The notes beneath the pieces were generated by a model. The model saw nothing but the letters and a program-made list of their open reading frames with translations, made no database searches and was not told the origin of the DNA. A stretch of 43,900 nt of DNA. Source: Clostridiales bacterium. GTDB taxonomy: Bacteria; Bacillota; Clostridia; Lachnospirales; Lachnospiraceae. Where the stretch lies: assembly GCA_012523775.1 (NCBI GenBank), contig JAAYTK010000004.1, positions 1-43,900 on the forward strand, read 5' to 3'. This document shows positions 7,480 through 15,652 of this stretch, in pieces (within the stretch, counting starts at the first letter, position 1; each line of letters starts with the position of its first letter). Position numbers and translations under genes: made by a program.

Positions 7480-8844
7480 TTATTGGAATTTAGATTTTGC
7501 AAAGTCATAGAAATCCTTTGCTGCCTGGTCCGCATCCATCTCACCGTAAATAACCTTTTCTATAATAAGCTTGTAGTAATCCTGTATTTCCTGTGAAGGC
7601 TCGGGGCTAATAGGATTGACCTCTCCGGTCTCATAGCTTCCGATTAAGTTGACAAATTCATTAACCTTAATCTGCTCCGGTGTTAAGTCAGGCTCAAGAG
7701 CCCTGACTACATTTGAGAATATGGATAAACCACGTTCATTGGCAAGAATCTTATTGGCTTCATCATCACTCCAGAAGAAGCTAAGGAACTTGGCTGCTTC
7801 CACAGGATTTTCGGAGTCTGTGGATATGCTGAACATCTGTGAGGATTGAATGGCAGATCCTGCAGGGCCATCCTTTGTTCTCCTTGGTATAGGTACAAGA
7901 TTCAGTTCCCTGCCTGCAGCTTCCGACAAAGCAATAAACTGATTGCTGGCTACCCAAGTCATGGCAGCTTCGCCTGTAACAAGGAAATCACCTTCAATAT
8001 CCTTAATTTCAGCGATTGCACCGGGATCCGGATATGCACCATAGGCAGTAAGATCTGCTCTCATCTGTATGTAGTCGATTAAGAAGGTATAATCGTCGAA
8101 TCCCAAATCATCATTGGTCAGTGCGTAGAAATTATACTCCAATCCAAACTGTGAAATACCGGAACCACATCCTGCCGCAAAATCATCAAATTTGGAGCTT
8201 CCGTATATATCCAGCTCATCCTTGAATTTCTTACAGATTTCAGCATAATCATCCCAAGTCCATCCTTCCTGAGGCTCAGGTATGCCTGCTTCTGCAAACA
8301 TTGCCGGATCATAGGCAACACCATATGTATTTACGCCGTTAGATACGCCAACCTGTACTCCGTTGTATCTGGTTGTCTTTAAGAACGCCTCAGTAGTATT
8401 AGTGGTATCGATTGTTCCGTCTGCGATATAATCATTTAACGGTAAAATCTTATTAAGGTATGCAGGGAAATTACCACCCATTTGCATGATATCCCAACAG
8501 TCATCTGATGCTACCAGGGTATTCAGCTTTTGAAAATACCCGTCGAAATCATAGAATTCGTAATTAATGGTCACATGAGGATTTTGCTCCTGATACATCT
8601 CAATTACAGCAATAGTCTTATCATGACGTGCCTGTGAACCCCACCAGGCCATTCTTAATGTAACCGGTTCAGGTGCCTCTTCATTAGAATCCTTTCCCTT
8701 ATCATCTGCGGTGTCATCTACTTTTGTCTCTGCCGGCTTGTTATCCTTCTTGTCAGCAACTTCTGTTTCCTTACCCTTACATGCTGCCAATGAGAAAACA
8801 GAGATAGCCACCAGAAGAATAACTAAAATTCTTTTTAACTTCAT
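7480..8844 (-). CDS. Sugar ABC importer substrate-binding lipoprotein
   Basis: 454 residues. The start is a lipoprotein signal: a basic n-region, a hydrophobic stretch and the lipobox FSLAAC with the acylated cysteine at residue 22. An acidic, lysine-rich linker to about residue 60 follows, and then the mature domain beginning VTLRMAWWGSQARHD, typical of family 1 extracellular solute-binding proteins. The product would be anchored outside the membrane and deliver oligosaccharides to the two permeases encoded downstream. GGAGG lies ahead of the ATG. A promoter and a candidate operator lie directly upstream, making this the first gene of a five-gene run through the permeases, glycosidase and regulator. 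The substrate is inferred from context. Confidence 0.92.
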   Translation of the reverse strand: MKLKRILVILLVAISVFSLAACKGKETEVADKKDNKPAETKVDDTADDKGKDSNEEAPEPVTLRMAWWGSQARHDKTIAVIEMYQEQNPHVTINYEFYDFDGYFQKLNTLVASDDCWDIMQMGGNFPAYLNKILPLNDYIADGTIDTTNTTEAFLKTTRYNGVQVGVSNGVNTYGVAYDPAMFAEAGIPEPQEGWTWDDYAEICKKFKDELDIYGSSKFDDFAAGCGSGISQFGLEYNFYALTNDDLGFDDYTFLIDYIQMRADLTAYGAYPDPGAIAEIKDIEGDFLVTGEAAMTWVASNQFIALSEAAGRELNLVPIPRRTKDGPAGSAIQSSQMFSISTDSENPVEAAKFLSFFWSDDEANKILANERGLSIFSNVVRALEPDLTPEQIKVNEFVNLIGSYETGEVNPISPEPSQEIQDYYKLIIEKVIYGEMDADQAAKDFYDFAKSKFQ

Positions 8845-8889
8845 ATTGTTTACCTCCTCCTATAGAATAACAATATTTCTTATGAGTGT

Positions 8890-8918
8890 ATTATATAGGA
8901 TAGGTAATTTTTAAACAA
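8890..8918 (-). promoter_or_regulatory. Promoter of the importer operon
   Basis: On the minus strand a -35 TTGTTT (8913-8918) is separated by 17 bases from a perfect TATAAT (8890-8895). The start codon at 8844 is about 45 bases downstream. The weak -35 suits an activator-dependent promoter, and the candidate operator lies just upstream. Confidence 0.65.
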
Positions 8919-8932
8919 TATAAAGCAATTAA

Positions 8933-8950
8933 TCAAACAACATCGTTTGA
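8933..8950 (-). promoter_or_regulatory. Candidate operator of the importer operon
   Basis: A dyad TCAAAC-N6-GTTTGA sits 14 bases upstream of the -35 box. On the minus strand positions 8950-8936 match the element at 851-865 at 14 of 15 bases. A location immediately upstream of -35 is typical of AraC-family activator sites. The protein that binds it is inferred. Confidence 0.5.
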
Positions 8951-8992
8951 AAAGATATAAAATTCAAACTAAATTTACCGCAGACAAATATG

Positions 8993-10609
8993 CTATGTTA
9001 TGGTTTTTTTGACTGTAAGGACCCTGTCGTACAGATGCTTTGTGTCATTAAATATAATATGACTTACATTTATTACCGTCATATCTTTCAGACTCAGTAT
9101 GGTTTTTTCTATCTCTCGTGCCCGCTCCATATCTAGGGAAGCAAAAGCTTCATCCATAAGCAGTATTCCGGCCTTACTAAGAAGAGCCCTGGCTATAACA
9201 ATCCTGCTCCTTTCACCGCCCGAAATATTCTTACCGTTATCATATATTATTGTATCTAGTCCCTGGGGCAGCTGATTCACAAATTCGGTCAGGCCTGATG
9301 CCCGTATGGCCTCCATAATCTCCTCATCACTATACTCCTTATAGAGCGTGAGGTTATTACGGACCGTGTCCTCAAATATGAATACCTGCTGCTCAATATT
9401 TCCTATCAGCTTATAATAATGGTCTCTCTTTATATCCTTTAGGTTGTGTCCGTCTATGGTAATCATACCCTTGGACGGATTAAAGTACTTCCTAAACAGC
9501 TTTAAAAGAGTGGATTTACCGCCACCGCTGGGTCCTACCACCAGATATTTACCGTTCTTTTTAACCCTTATGTTGATATCCGATAATATTATCTGCTCGG
9601 AATCCTCATAACTAAATTCAACATCCGAAAACACTATCTCATCCTTAAACTCCGGCAAATCTACTGTCTCTACATAGGTATCTGAATTCTCCAGAGTCTT
9701 TTCCATCTTACGAATCAAATCTCCGGATGTGAATATTTTTGGAAGACTCTCACCTATATGGAACATTGGCCAGGTCATCTTTCCTATGCCGCTTATAGTC
9801 AGTAAAAGTCCTCCTGTGGATATTCTGCCTGCTACCGCAAAATACCCCACAAGCGTGATCAAACCAAGCATGGACCCCATCATAAACAGATGCTGAAAGC
9901 TGATGATAAAGGACAGTAGCTTCTCAATGATAAAGCCTTTCTGTTGGATTTCCTCACTTTTTTTATAATAGTCGTCCGTAACTCTGTTTTGAAGATTATA
10001 ATTCTTTACGATATGGAAGGCCGAAAGAATCTCCTTAATATAGGAGGTATAATTATCAAACATATCACTTCTTTCTTTATTTGCCTTCTTAGTAGGCTTC
10101 GAGGTTATGACCGAAATGATAAGGTTAATTGCTATCAGTATAAATGCCAATATAATCATTCTGGCATCAACCGTGGACAGTAGCCATATGCCTACCGCAA
10201 ATGACGTGACTCCTTCAAATACATTAAATATCCCGGTTATTAGGTTCATCTCCAATGTATTGAAGTCGTTTGTCATTGAAGACAGGTATTTTGCATTATT
10301 CTCTTTCTGAAATTCCGCAATATTCTTTGCAAACACCCTCTTCATATAATATTTCTTTAAGACTATATTGGCCTTTCTCCTATAATAACTGCTGGTTATG
10401 CCCACCAATATACCCATGGGGACCAAAAGAACAGCCAGAATAAGCAGTTGTGGTATCCTTTGCCTTAAAGCATCCATCCTTCCGTCGATAACCAAATCCA
10501 GCATATCCATAATACGAAGATTCACAATACCATCCAGTACGGCATTACATCCCGTGACCACCATAGCCAGAAGAAGATATGGGAATATATTAGTATATTT
10601 TTTTAGCAT
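8993..10609 (-). CDS. ABC exporter half-transporter, second subunit
   Basis: 538 residues: an N-terminal membrane domain of about 300 residues with six predicted helices, then a nucleotide-binding domain. Seen: Walker A GPSGGGKSTLL near residue 355, signature ISGGERSRIVIARAL, Walker B ILLMDEAFASLD with its catalytic Glu, and the switch His in NVSHII. It starts seven bases inside the end of the upstream exporter gene, with GAGGTG before the ATG, so the two are translationally coupled and probably form a heterodimer. Both ATP sites look complete, so this is not the usual degenerate-site pair. The cargo is unknown: no bacteriocin precursor, maturation enzyme or immunity gene is adjacent. A multidrug, peptide or lipid exporter is possible. 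Confidence 0.85.
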   Translation of the reverse strand: MLKKYTNIFPYLLLAMVVTGCNAVLDGIVNLRIMDMLDLVIDGRMDALRQRIPQLLILAVLLVPMGILVGITSSYYRRKANIVLKKYYMKRVFAKNIAEFQKENNAKYLSSMTNDFNTLEMNLITGIFNVFEGVTSFAVGIWLLSTVDARMIILAFILIAINLIISVITSKPTKKANKERSDMFDNYTSYIKEILSAFHIVKNYNLQNRVTDDYYKKSEEIQQKGFIIEKLLSFIISFQHLFMMGSMLGLITLVGYFAVAGRISTGGLLLTISGIGKMTWPMFHIGESLPKIFTSGDLIRKMEKTLENSDTYVETVDLPEFKDEIVFSDVEFSYEDSEQIILSDINIRVKKNGKYLVVGPSGGGKSTLLKLFRKYFNPSKGMITIDGHNLKDIKRDHYYKLIGNIEQQVFIFEDTVRNNLTLYKEYSDEEIMEAIRASGLTEFVNQLPQGLDTIIYDNGKNISGGERSRIVIARALLSKAGILLMDEAFASLDMERAREIEKTILSLKDMTVINVSHIIFNDTKHLYDRVLTVKKTIT

Positions 10610-12252
10610 GTGATCACCTCTTCAAAATAATCCTTGGCAGGGAATCTGTTTACTAATCCATTCTTAATCTCTATTACATAGTCATAGTTCTCAGTAATTC
10701 CCTCATAATATCTGTGGCTTATGGCTATTACTGTACTGTCAAGGCTTAAAAATGTTTTCTCGATTTCTCTGCCCAGTTCCTCATTTAGACTGGAGGTACC
10801 TTCGTCTATAAATAATATCTCTGCATTTTTAGCAATAGCCCTTGCTATGGATATCCTCTGTCTTTGCCCTCCCGATAGATTCTTACCGTTCTCCGTGAGT
10901 CTTTCATTAATTCCATCGGTCTTTTCCTCGAGAAGCGTCTCCAGTCCGCTCACCTTCACGGCATAATTCACCTGCTCATCGGATATGTCCTTATACAGGG
11001 TGATATTGTTCTTAATTGTATCCTCGAATAAAAACACATCCTGATAGATAAATGCGACCTTCTCATGAAAGGACTTTTCGGATATGTCTCTATAGTCCAC
11101 ATTATCGACAGATATACTGCCTTCGAAATCATCATGAATCATGGCAAGCAGATTCAGCAGAGTCGTCTTACCAGCTCCGCTTACACCCTTTATCAGATAT
11201 TTCTTACCCTTTTCGATAGTAAAGGATACATTCTTTAGAATCTCCTTCTTATCAAATGAGAAGCTTAAATTTGAAACCTCAATTCTATCCTCAAATACGA
11301 ACTCCTTTGTCCCCATTCCAATTTTAACATTACTCTCCTCAGGCTTCGCAATTTTTTCATATATTGCCGTCGAAGCCTTGACCTGATTCCAGTTAGGGAA
11401 TGCACTTATTAAGTAATTACCTATAGAGGTACTGAGCATAAATAAGAATGTGGCCCTTGTCAGATCCATGTCTCCCAGCATTTGAAAACCAAGGTATATC
11501 AATACAAGAACCGACACTACAAATGCTAGAACATAGATTACATCTCTTTGAAGATGAGTAAATACGTTGGATAGATATTTTTTCTTTTCCAAACGGCTTA
11601 TTGTAGTTACACTTTTCTTTAAAAACTTATCCTCAATATTGTTTAACTTAAGTATCTCGAGTCCGTTAAAGGTATTGGACAAATCCGTAGTAAATGCTTC
11701 GCTTGTATTTGATATCTCCTTCTCCAGTGCAGTGGTCTTCTTGGTAAAAAGAGTGGCAAGAAGATATAAAATCACTGAAAATACAAGCATTCCGATTGCC
11801 AGCTTTAAATCAAATATTATTAAGAATAAGAGTGATACTGTAAACATACCGATATTTATAAGAAAATTAAGCAGATTAATAAAAAATTTATTCTCAAAAT
11901 TATTAACATCATTAATGAGGTTCGATATATACACTTCCTTAGACTTCTGAGAATACTGCTTAAATGGCATATTGATGATTTTGTCAAATGCCAACTTACG
12001 AACATCCAGTATTGTGTCCCTCATATATCTGATTCGTAATAGCCTGGAAATCAAATAGCTTATTGGCGAATATATTATAAATCCAATGGTAATCATAGCG
12101 ACCATTTTGTAATATTGCAGATCTTTCTTTTCTATTGCACCAAAAATCAACGCAAAGAGTATTGTTTGCGAGAAGTGGTTCACTATGAACATAAATGTTG
12201 CGATTAAATACTGTATAAACTTTGCTTTTCTTTTTAGTAATAATTCCTTCAT
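10603..12252 (-). CDS. ABC exporter half-transporter, first subunit
   Basis: 549 residues: a six-helix membrane domain followed by an ATPase domain with Walker A KGVSGAGKTTLL, signature LSGGQRQRISIARA, Walker B ILFIDEGTSSL with its Glu, and the switch His in AISHRY. It is the leading gene of a two-gene operon, with its own promoter at 12295-12323 and the stop codon inside the next start region. It is homologous in layout to its neighbour, as expected for a heterodimeric exporter. In many Firmicutes plsX or fatty-acid genes follow rpmF; here this exporter pair takes that position, which suggests insertion or rearrangement. Substrate unknown. Confidence 0.85.
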   Translation of the reverse strand: MKELLLKRKAKFIQYLIATFMFIVNHFSQTILFALIFGAIEKKDLQYYKMVAMITIGFIIYSPISYLISRLLRIRYMRDTILDVRKLAFDKIINMPFKQYSQKSKEVYISNLINDVNNFENKFFINLLNFLINIGMFTVSLLFLIIFDLKLAIGMLVFSVILYLLATLFTKKTTALEKEISNTSEAFTTDLSNTFNGLEILKLNNIEDKFLKKSVTTISRLEKKKYLSNVFTHLQRDVIYVLAFVVSVLVLIYLGFQMLGDMDLTRATFLFMLSTSIGNYLISAFPNWNQVKASTAIYEKIAKPEESNVKIGMGTKEFVFEDRIEVSNLSFSFDKKEILKNVSFTIEKGKKYLIKGVSGAGKTTLLNLLAMIHDDFEGSISVDNVDYRDISEKSFHEKVAFIYQDVFLFEDTIKNNITLYKDISDEQVNYAVKVSGLETLLEEKTDGINERLTENGKNLSGGQRQRISIARAIAKNAEILFIDEGTSSLNEELGREIEKTFLSLDSTVIAISHRYYEGITENYDYVIEIKNGLVNRFPAKDYFEEVITC

Positions 12253-12294
12253 CAGTCTTCCCTATGGCCTCCTATATGTACGCTGGCATAAGCA

Positions 12295-12323
12295 CATTTT
12301 ATATCAATATGAAATAATTTACA
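12295..12323 (-). promoter_or_regulatory. Promoter of the ABC exporter operon
   Basis: On the minus strand TTGTAA (12318-12323) is followed after 17 bases by TAAAAT (12295-12300), about 43 bases before the start codon. It lies directly after the rpmF terminator, so the exporter pair is a separate unit. Confidence 0.55.
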
Positions 12324-12364
12324 AGTGTAAAATAAGACGGCAAAACACAAAACGCTCCAATAAA

Positions 12365-12393
12365 AATTCCCCCGCAATAAATTCGGGGGAATT
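12365..12393 (-). terminator. Terminator after rpmF
   Basis: A perfect 10-bp stem (12365-12374 with 12384-12393, five G-C pairs) with a nine-base loop runs into TTTATT on the minus strand. It lies 29 bases after the rpmF stop codon. Confidence 0.85.
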
Positions 12394-12421
12394 ATATAAT
12401 ACTATAGTATTTGACTAACCA

Positions 12422-12601
12422 TTACTCTGTAGCAAGTATCTCTTTTTTATTATAAGAGCCACAAGCCTTACATACTCTGTGAGGAACCATAAGTTCTCCA
12501 CATTTGCTGCATTTAACAAGATTGGGAGCACTCATTTTCCAGTTAGCCCTACGACGGTCTCTTCTACCCTTTGATGATTTATTCTTTGGACATATAGACA
12601 T
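12422..12601 (-). CDS. rpmF: 50S ribosomal protein L32
   Basis: 59 residues. Seen: the basic N-terminus with KNKSSKGRRDRRRANWK, then APNLVKCSKCGELMVPHRVC and CKACG, two CxxC pairs that bind zinc. An in-frame GTG lies six bases upstream, but the ATG at 12601 has AAGGAGG (12609-12615) seven bases before it and gives the usual clostridial start MSICPK. The gene follows the DUF177 gene with a two-base gap, the conserved arrangement in bacteria, and ends at a strong terminator. This is the four-cysteine zinc form of L32. Confidence 0.97.
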   Translation of the reverse strand: MSICPKNKSSKGRRDRRRANWKMSAPNLVKCSKCGELMVPHRVCKACGSYNKKEILATE

Positions 12602-12603
12602 AG

Positions 12604-13131
12604 TCACACCTCCTTAAAGTTATTAAAGATATCTAGGATTGCTGACATTCTGGGATCTAATGGGGCATCATCACAGTCACAGGAGCCCTCATTGAGATTT
12701 GTTCCACAGTGCATGCAAATCCCCTTACATTCATCACTGCATAACAGCCTCATCGGTAAACCGATAATAATCTCATCCCTGATCAATATGTCTACATCCA
12801 GATTGTATTCATTAATATATTCTGCTTCGTCCAATTCTTTGGCTCGTTCTTCCTTTGTAAGCTTAAAATCTATTTCCTTATTGACAGATATATCAATGGG
12901 ATATTCCAACTCTTTTAAGCATCTGCTACAAGGGATTAATAAGGAGAGCGTAGAGGTTCCCTTAATATGAACCTTCTTATTACCAAGGTTGGTAATAGTG
13001 ATGCTTACAGGCTCTTTACGTTTAAACACATAGGAATTACCGTCGAAATCGATTTTATCCATCTCGATAGGAGCCAGGATGTGCTCCGCTTTATCCTTTG
13101 TGGTCATAATTTCAGATAAAGATATAAGCAT
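12604..13131 (-). CDS. DUF177 (YceD/YlbN) family protein
   Basis: 175 residues from the ATG at 13131, which has GGAGAG a few bases upstream; an in-frame start at 13158 lacks a good site. DUF177 proteins are almost always encoded next to rpmF and are linked in Escherichia coli (YceD) and plant plastids to 23S rRNA accumulation. Seen: CSRC in the middle, followed by a C-terminal CSDECKGICMHCGTNLNEGS and CDCDD-x-PLDPRM, the conserved cysteine-rich tail that probably binds metal. The gene lies 66 bases or more beyond ackA on the same strand. Family and context are clear; the biochemical function is not established. Confidence 0.92.
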   Translation of the reverse strand: MLISLSEIMTTKDKAEHILAPIEMDKIDFDGNSYVFKRKEPVSITITNLGNKKVHIKGTSTLSLLIPCSRCLKELEYPIDISVNKEIDFKLTKEERAKELDEAEYINEYNLDVDILIRDEIIIGLPMRLLCSDECKGICMHCGTNLNEGSCDCDDAPLDPRMSAILDIFNNFKEV

Positions 13132-13224
13132 TTTCTCTCTCCATATTCTACTAGTCAAGTCTTAGGATTACGCACTATACTGTATTATAACTACTGTGTT
13201 TTTATTTGTCAACGAAAATTCTTA

Positions 13225-14415
13225 CTATATAAGAGCAACGGTAGCTTTTGCTATGGCCAGTTCTTCATTGGTAGGTATGACAGCCACCTTAACCTTAGAA
13301 TCAGGTGTGGATATCATTACTTCTTCCCCTCTGAGCTTATTGGCTTCCTCGTCTATGGTAATACCCATGAATTTCAGATACTGACAGACATCATAACGCA
13401 CCTTGGGATCATTTTCACCTACACCTGCCGTAAATGCTATGGCATCCACTCCGTTCATGCTGGCAATAAAACCACCGATATATTTCACTACCCTGTATAC
13501 AAACACATCAAATGCTATTCTGGCATACTCATTACCGTTATTCATTGCCACATTGATATCCCTGAAGTCACTGGAAACCTGGGACATACCCTGTATTCCG
13601 GATTCCTTGTTTAATAAATGCATAATTTCATCCAGATTCTTATTTTCCTTCTTGGCAATAAACTCAATGATGGAAGGATCGATATCACCGCTTCTGGTAC
13701 CCATAACAAGACCCGATAAAGGTGTAAAGCCCATACTCGTGTCTATCGATTTGCCGTTTTGTACGGCCGTAATGCTTGCCCCGTTACCAAGATGGCATAC
13801 AATAATCTTGGAGTTATTTATATCTAACCCACAAAACTCTGCCATACGCTCCGATACATAGCTATGGCTTGTCCCGTGGAATCCGTATTTTCTTATTTTG
13901 TATTTCTCATAATAAGACAAAGGAAGGGCATACAGATAAGCCTTATCAGGTATGGTCTGATGGAATGCCGTATCAAAAACAGCCACCATGGGCACGTCCT
14001 TCATCAGGCTCTTACATGCTCTGATACCAATCAGATTGGCAGGATTATGAAGTGGTGCAAGGTCATTACATTCTTCAATCGCATTGATTACTTCATCGTT
14101 GATTATGGTTGAAGATGAGAACTTCTCTCCTCCGTGGACCACTCTGTGTCCTACGGCTTGTATCTCTGATAAATCACTGATAACACCATGCTTCTTATCT
14201 GTAAGTGCTTCAAGAACCATCGATACGGCTATCTCGTGATTCTCCATTACAGTTTCGATTACTACTTTGTCCTGTCCCTGTGGCGTATGCTTTAGATAGC
14301 TCACATCCAATCCTATTCTCTCACAGATACCGGTTGCCAAGGCCTTCTTAGCATCCGAATCTATTAATTGATATTTAAGAGATGAACTACCACAGTTAAT
14401 TACTAAAACTAACAT
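13225..14415 (-). CDS. ackA: Acetate kinase
   Basis: 396 residues, the normal length. It converts acetyl phosphate and ADP to acetate and ATP, the energy-yielding last step of acetate fermentation. Seen: VLVINCGSSSLKYQLID at the N-terminus (phosphate loop), VAVFDTAFHQT near residue 143, HLGNGASITAV near 205, and GFTPLSGLVMGTRSGDIDP just after it, all hallmarks of the ASKHA fold acetate kinases. GGAGG precedes the ATG at 14415. It starts 20 bases after pta, so the two form the classic pta-ackA operon. Confidence 0.97.
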   Translation of the reverse strand: MLVLVINCGSSSLKYQLIDSDAKKALATGICERIGLDVSYLKHTPQGQDKVVIETVMENHEIAVSMVLEALTDKKHGVISDLSEIQAVGHRVVHGGEKFSSSTIINDEVINAIEECNDLAPLHNPANLIGIRACKSLMKDVPMVAVFDTAFHQTIPDKAYLYALPLSYYEKYKIRKYGFHGTSHSYVSERMAEFCGLDINNSKIIVCHLGNGASITAVQNGKSIDTSMGFTPLSGLVMGTRSGDIDPSIIEFIAKKENKNLDEIMHLLNKESGIQGMSQVSSDFRDINVAMNNGNEYARIAFDVFVYRVVKYIGGFIASMNGVDAIAFTAGVGENDPKVRYDVCQYLKFMGITIDEEANKLRGEEVMISTPDSKVKVAVIPTNEELAIAKATVALI

Positions 14416-14435
14416 TTATCTATCCTCCAATTTAT

Positions 14436-15434
14436 TTATCTGCTCGCCTGTGCCTGTACGGCAGTAATCGCAACAACACCTACGATATCATCCGCTGTAC
14501 AGCCTCTGGAGAGATCATTTACGGGTCTGTCAAGTCCCTGTGTTATAGGTCCGTAAGCTTCGGCCTTTGCAAGTCTCTGAGTCAGCTTATAACCGATATT
14601 TCCTGAATCCAGGTCGGGGAATACCAGTACGTTCACCTTGCCTGCCACATCGCTTCCGGGAGCCTTTGATGCTCCTACGGACGGAACTATGGCTGCATCC
14701 AATTGGAACTCACCGTCCAGCTTAATGTCAGGATTTGCTTCCTTGGCAATCCTGGTAGCTTCTATGACCTTGTCAACATCCGGATGGGATGCACTGCCCT
14801 TTGTGGAATGGGAAAGCATTCCGACTATGGGCTCTTCCTCGACCAGAAGCTCGAAGCTCTTGGCACTGCTTGCTGCTATCTCGGCCAGTTCCTCTGCAGT
14901 GGGATTCTGAACCAATCCGCTGTCTGCAAATATGAAAGTACCGTTTGCACCATATTCACAATTAGGTACTACCATTAAGAAAAACGCTGAAACAAGCTTG
15001 GTTCCGGGAGCCGTCCTTATAACCTGAAGTGCCGAACGCAGTACATCAGCAGTGGAGTAAACGGCACCGGCCACCATACCGTCAGCGTCTCCTGCCTTTA
15101 CCATAGTAACACCAAAGTAAAGAGGTTGATTTATCAGTAACTCTCGTGCTTTTTCAGGGGTCATGCCCTTGTTCTTCCTGAGTTCAAAAAGCAGGTCAGT
15201 ATATGTTTCAAGCTTTTCTGCATTTTGAGGGTCAATAATCTTAGCCTTCGATAAATCCAGTCCACCTGCACCTTTAATGATATCGTCCCGATTACCTATC
15301 AATACGATATCTGCCAGGTCCTCCGAAAGAATTTTATCAGCAGCCTCTAATGTTCTTCTGTCGCCTGTTTCGGGTAATACAATAGTCTTTTTGTTACGCT
15401 TCGCTCTTAATTTAATGTCATCAATAAAACTCAT
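14436..15434 (-). CDS. pta: Phosphate acetyltransferase
   Basis: 332 residues. It makes acetyl phosphate from acetyl-CoA for acetate kinase. Seen: the N-terminal KKTIVLPETGDRRTLEAAD, the central GDADGMVAGAVYSTADVLR and the C-terminal DLSRGCTADDIVGVVAITAVQ, all characteristic of the short PTA_PTB form without the regulatory N-terminal domain. An in-frame ATG at 15455 exists, but the ATG at 15434 has AAGGAG seven bases upstream and begins MSFIDDI as in relatives. The promoter is at 15504-15532. It is divergent from tmcAL. Confidence 0.97.
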   Translation of the reverse strand: MSFIDDIKLRAKRNKKTIVLPETGDRRTLEAADKILSEDLADIVLIGNRDDIIKGAGGLDLSKAKIIDPQNAEKLETYTDLLFELRKNKGMTPEKARELLINQPLYFGVTMVKAGDADGMVAGAVYSTADVLRSALQVIRTAPGTKLVSAFFLMVVPNCEYGANGTFIFADSGLVQNPTAEELAEIAASSAKSFELLVEEEPIVGMLSHSTKGSASHPDVDKVIEATRIAKEANPDIKLDGEFQLDAAIVPSVGASKAPGSDVAGKVNVLVFPDLDSGNIGYKLTQRLAKAEAYGPITQGLDRPVNDLSRGCTADDIVGVVAITAVQAQASR

Positions 15435-15503
15435 GATGTTTCTCCTTCCTAGCATCTATTCACTCTATAATAATTAATTATGCCAATTTAACACCCAACC
15501 TTG

Positions 15504-15532
15504 ATTATAGAACAAAAAACAAATTGATACAA
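15504..15532 (-). promoter_or_regulatory. Promoter of pta-ackA
   Basis: On the minus strand TTGTAT (15527-15532), a 17-base spacer and a perfect TATAAT (15504-15509) form a good vegetative promoter about 70 bases before pta. Confidence 0.7.
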
Positions 15533-15573
15533 GTGGTTTAGGCCCAAAAAAGAACGATTTATTTACATTTTAC

Positions 15574-15602
15574 TTGATATGAAATCCATAATTATATATA
15601 AT
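15574..15602 (+). promoter_or_regulatory. Promoter of tmcAL
   Basis: TTGATA (15574-15579), 17 bases, then TATAAT (15597-15602), about 50 bases ahead of the tmcAL ATG. It lies back to back with the pta promoter; the two -35 boxes are only some 40 bases apart. Confidence 0.7.
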
Positions 15603-15652
15603 TTAACAATATCAGCCGAATCAATATATATTACCAAAAGAGGATGGTTTAA

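Noticed and set aside
11567-11950. Open frame of 127 codons on the plus strand inside the ABC exporter gene
   Set aside because: It is antisense to a clear membrane domain; hydrophobic helices on one strand readily give open antisense frames rich in Ser, Phe and Ile.
13403-13861. Open frame of 152 codons antisense to ackA
   Set aside because: ackA is unambiguous; the antisense frame shows no motif and no start signals.
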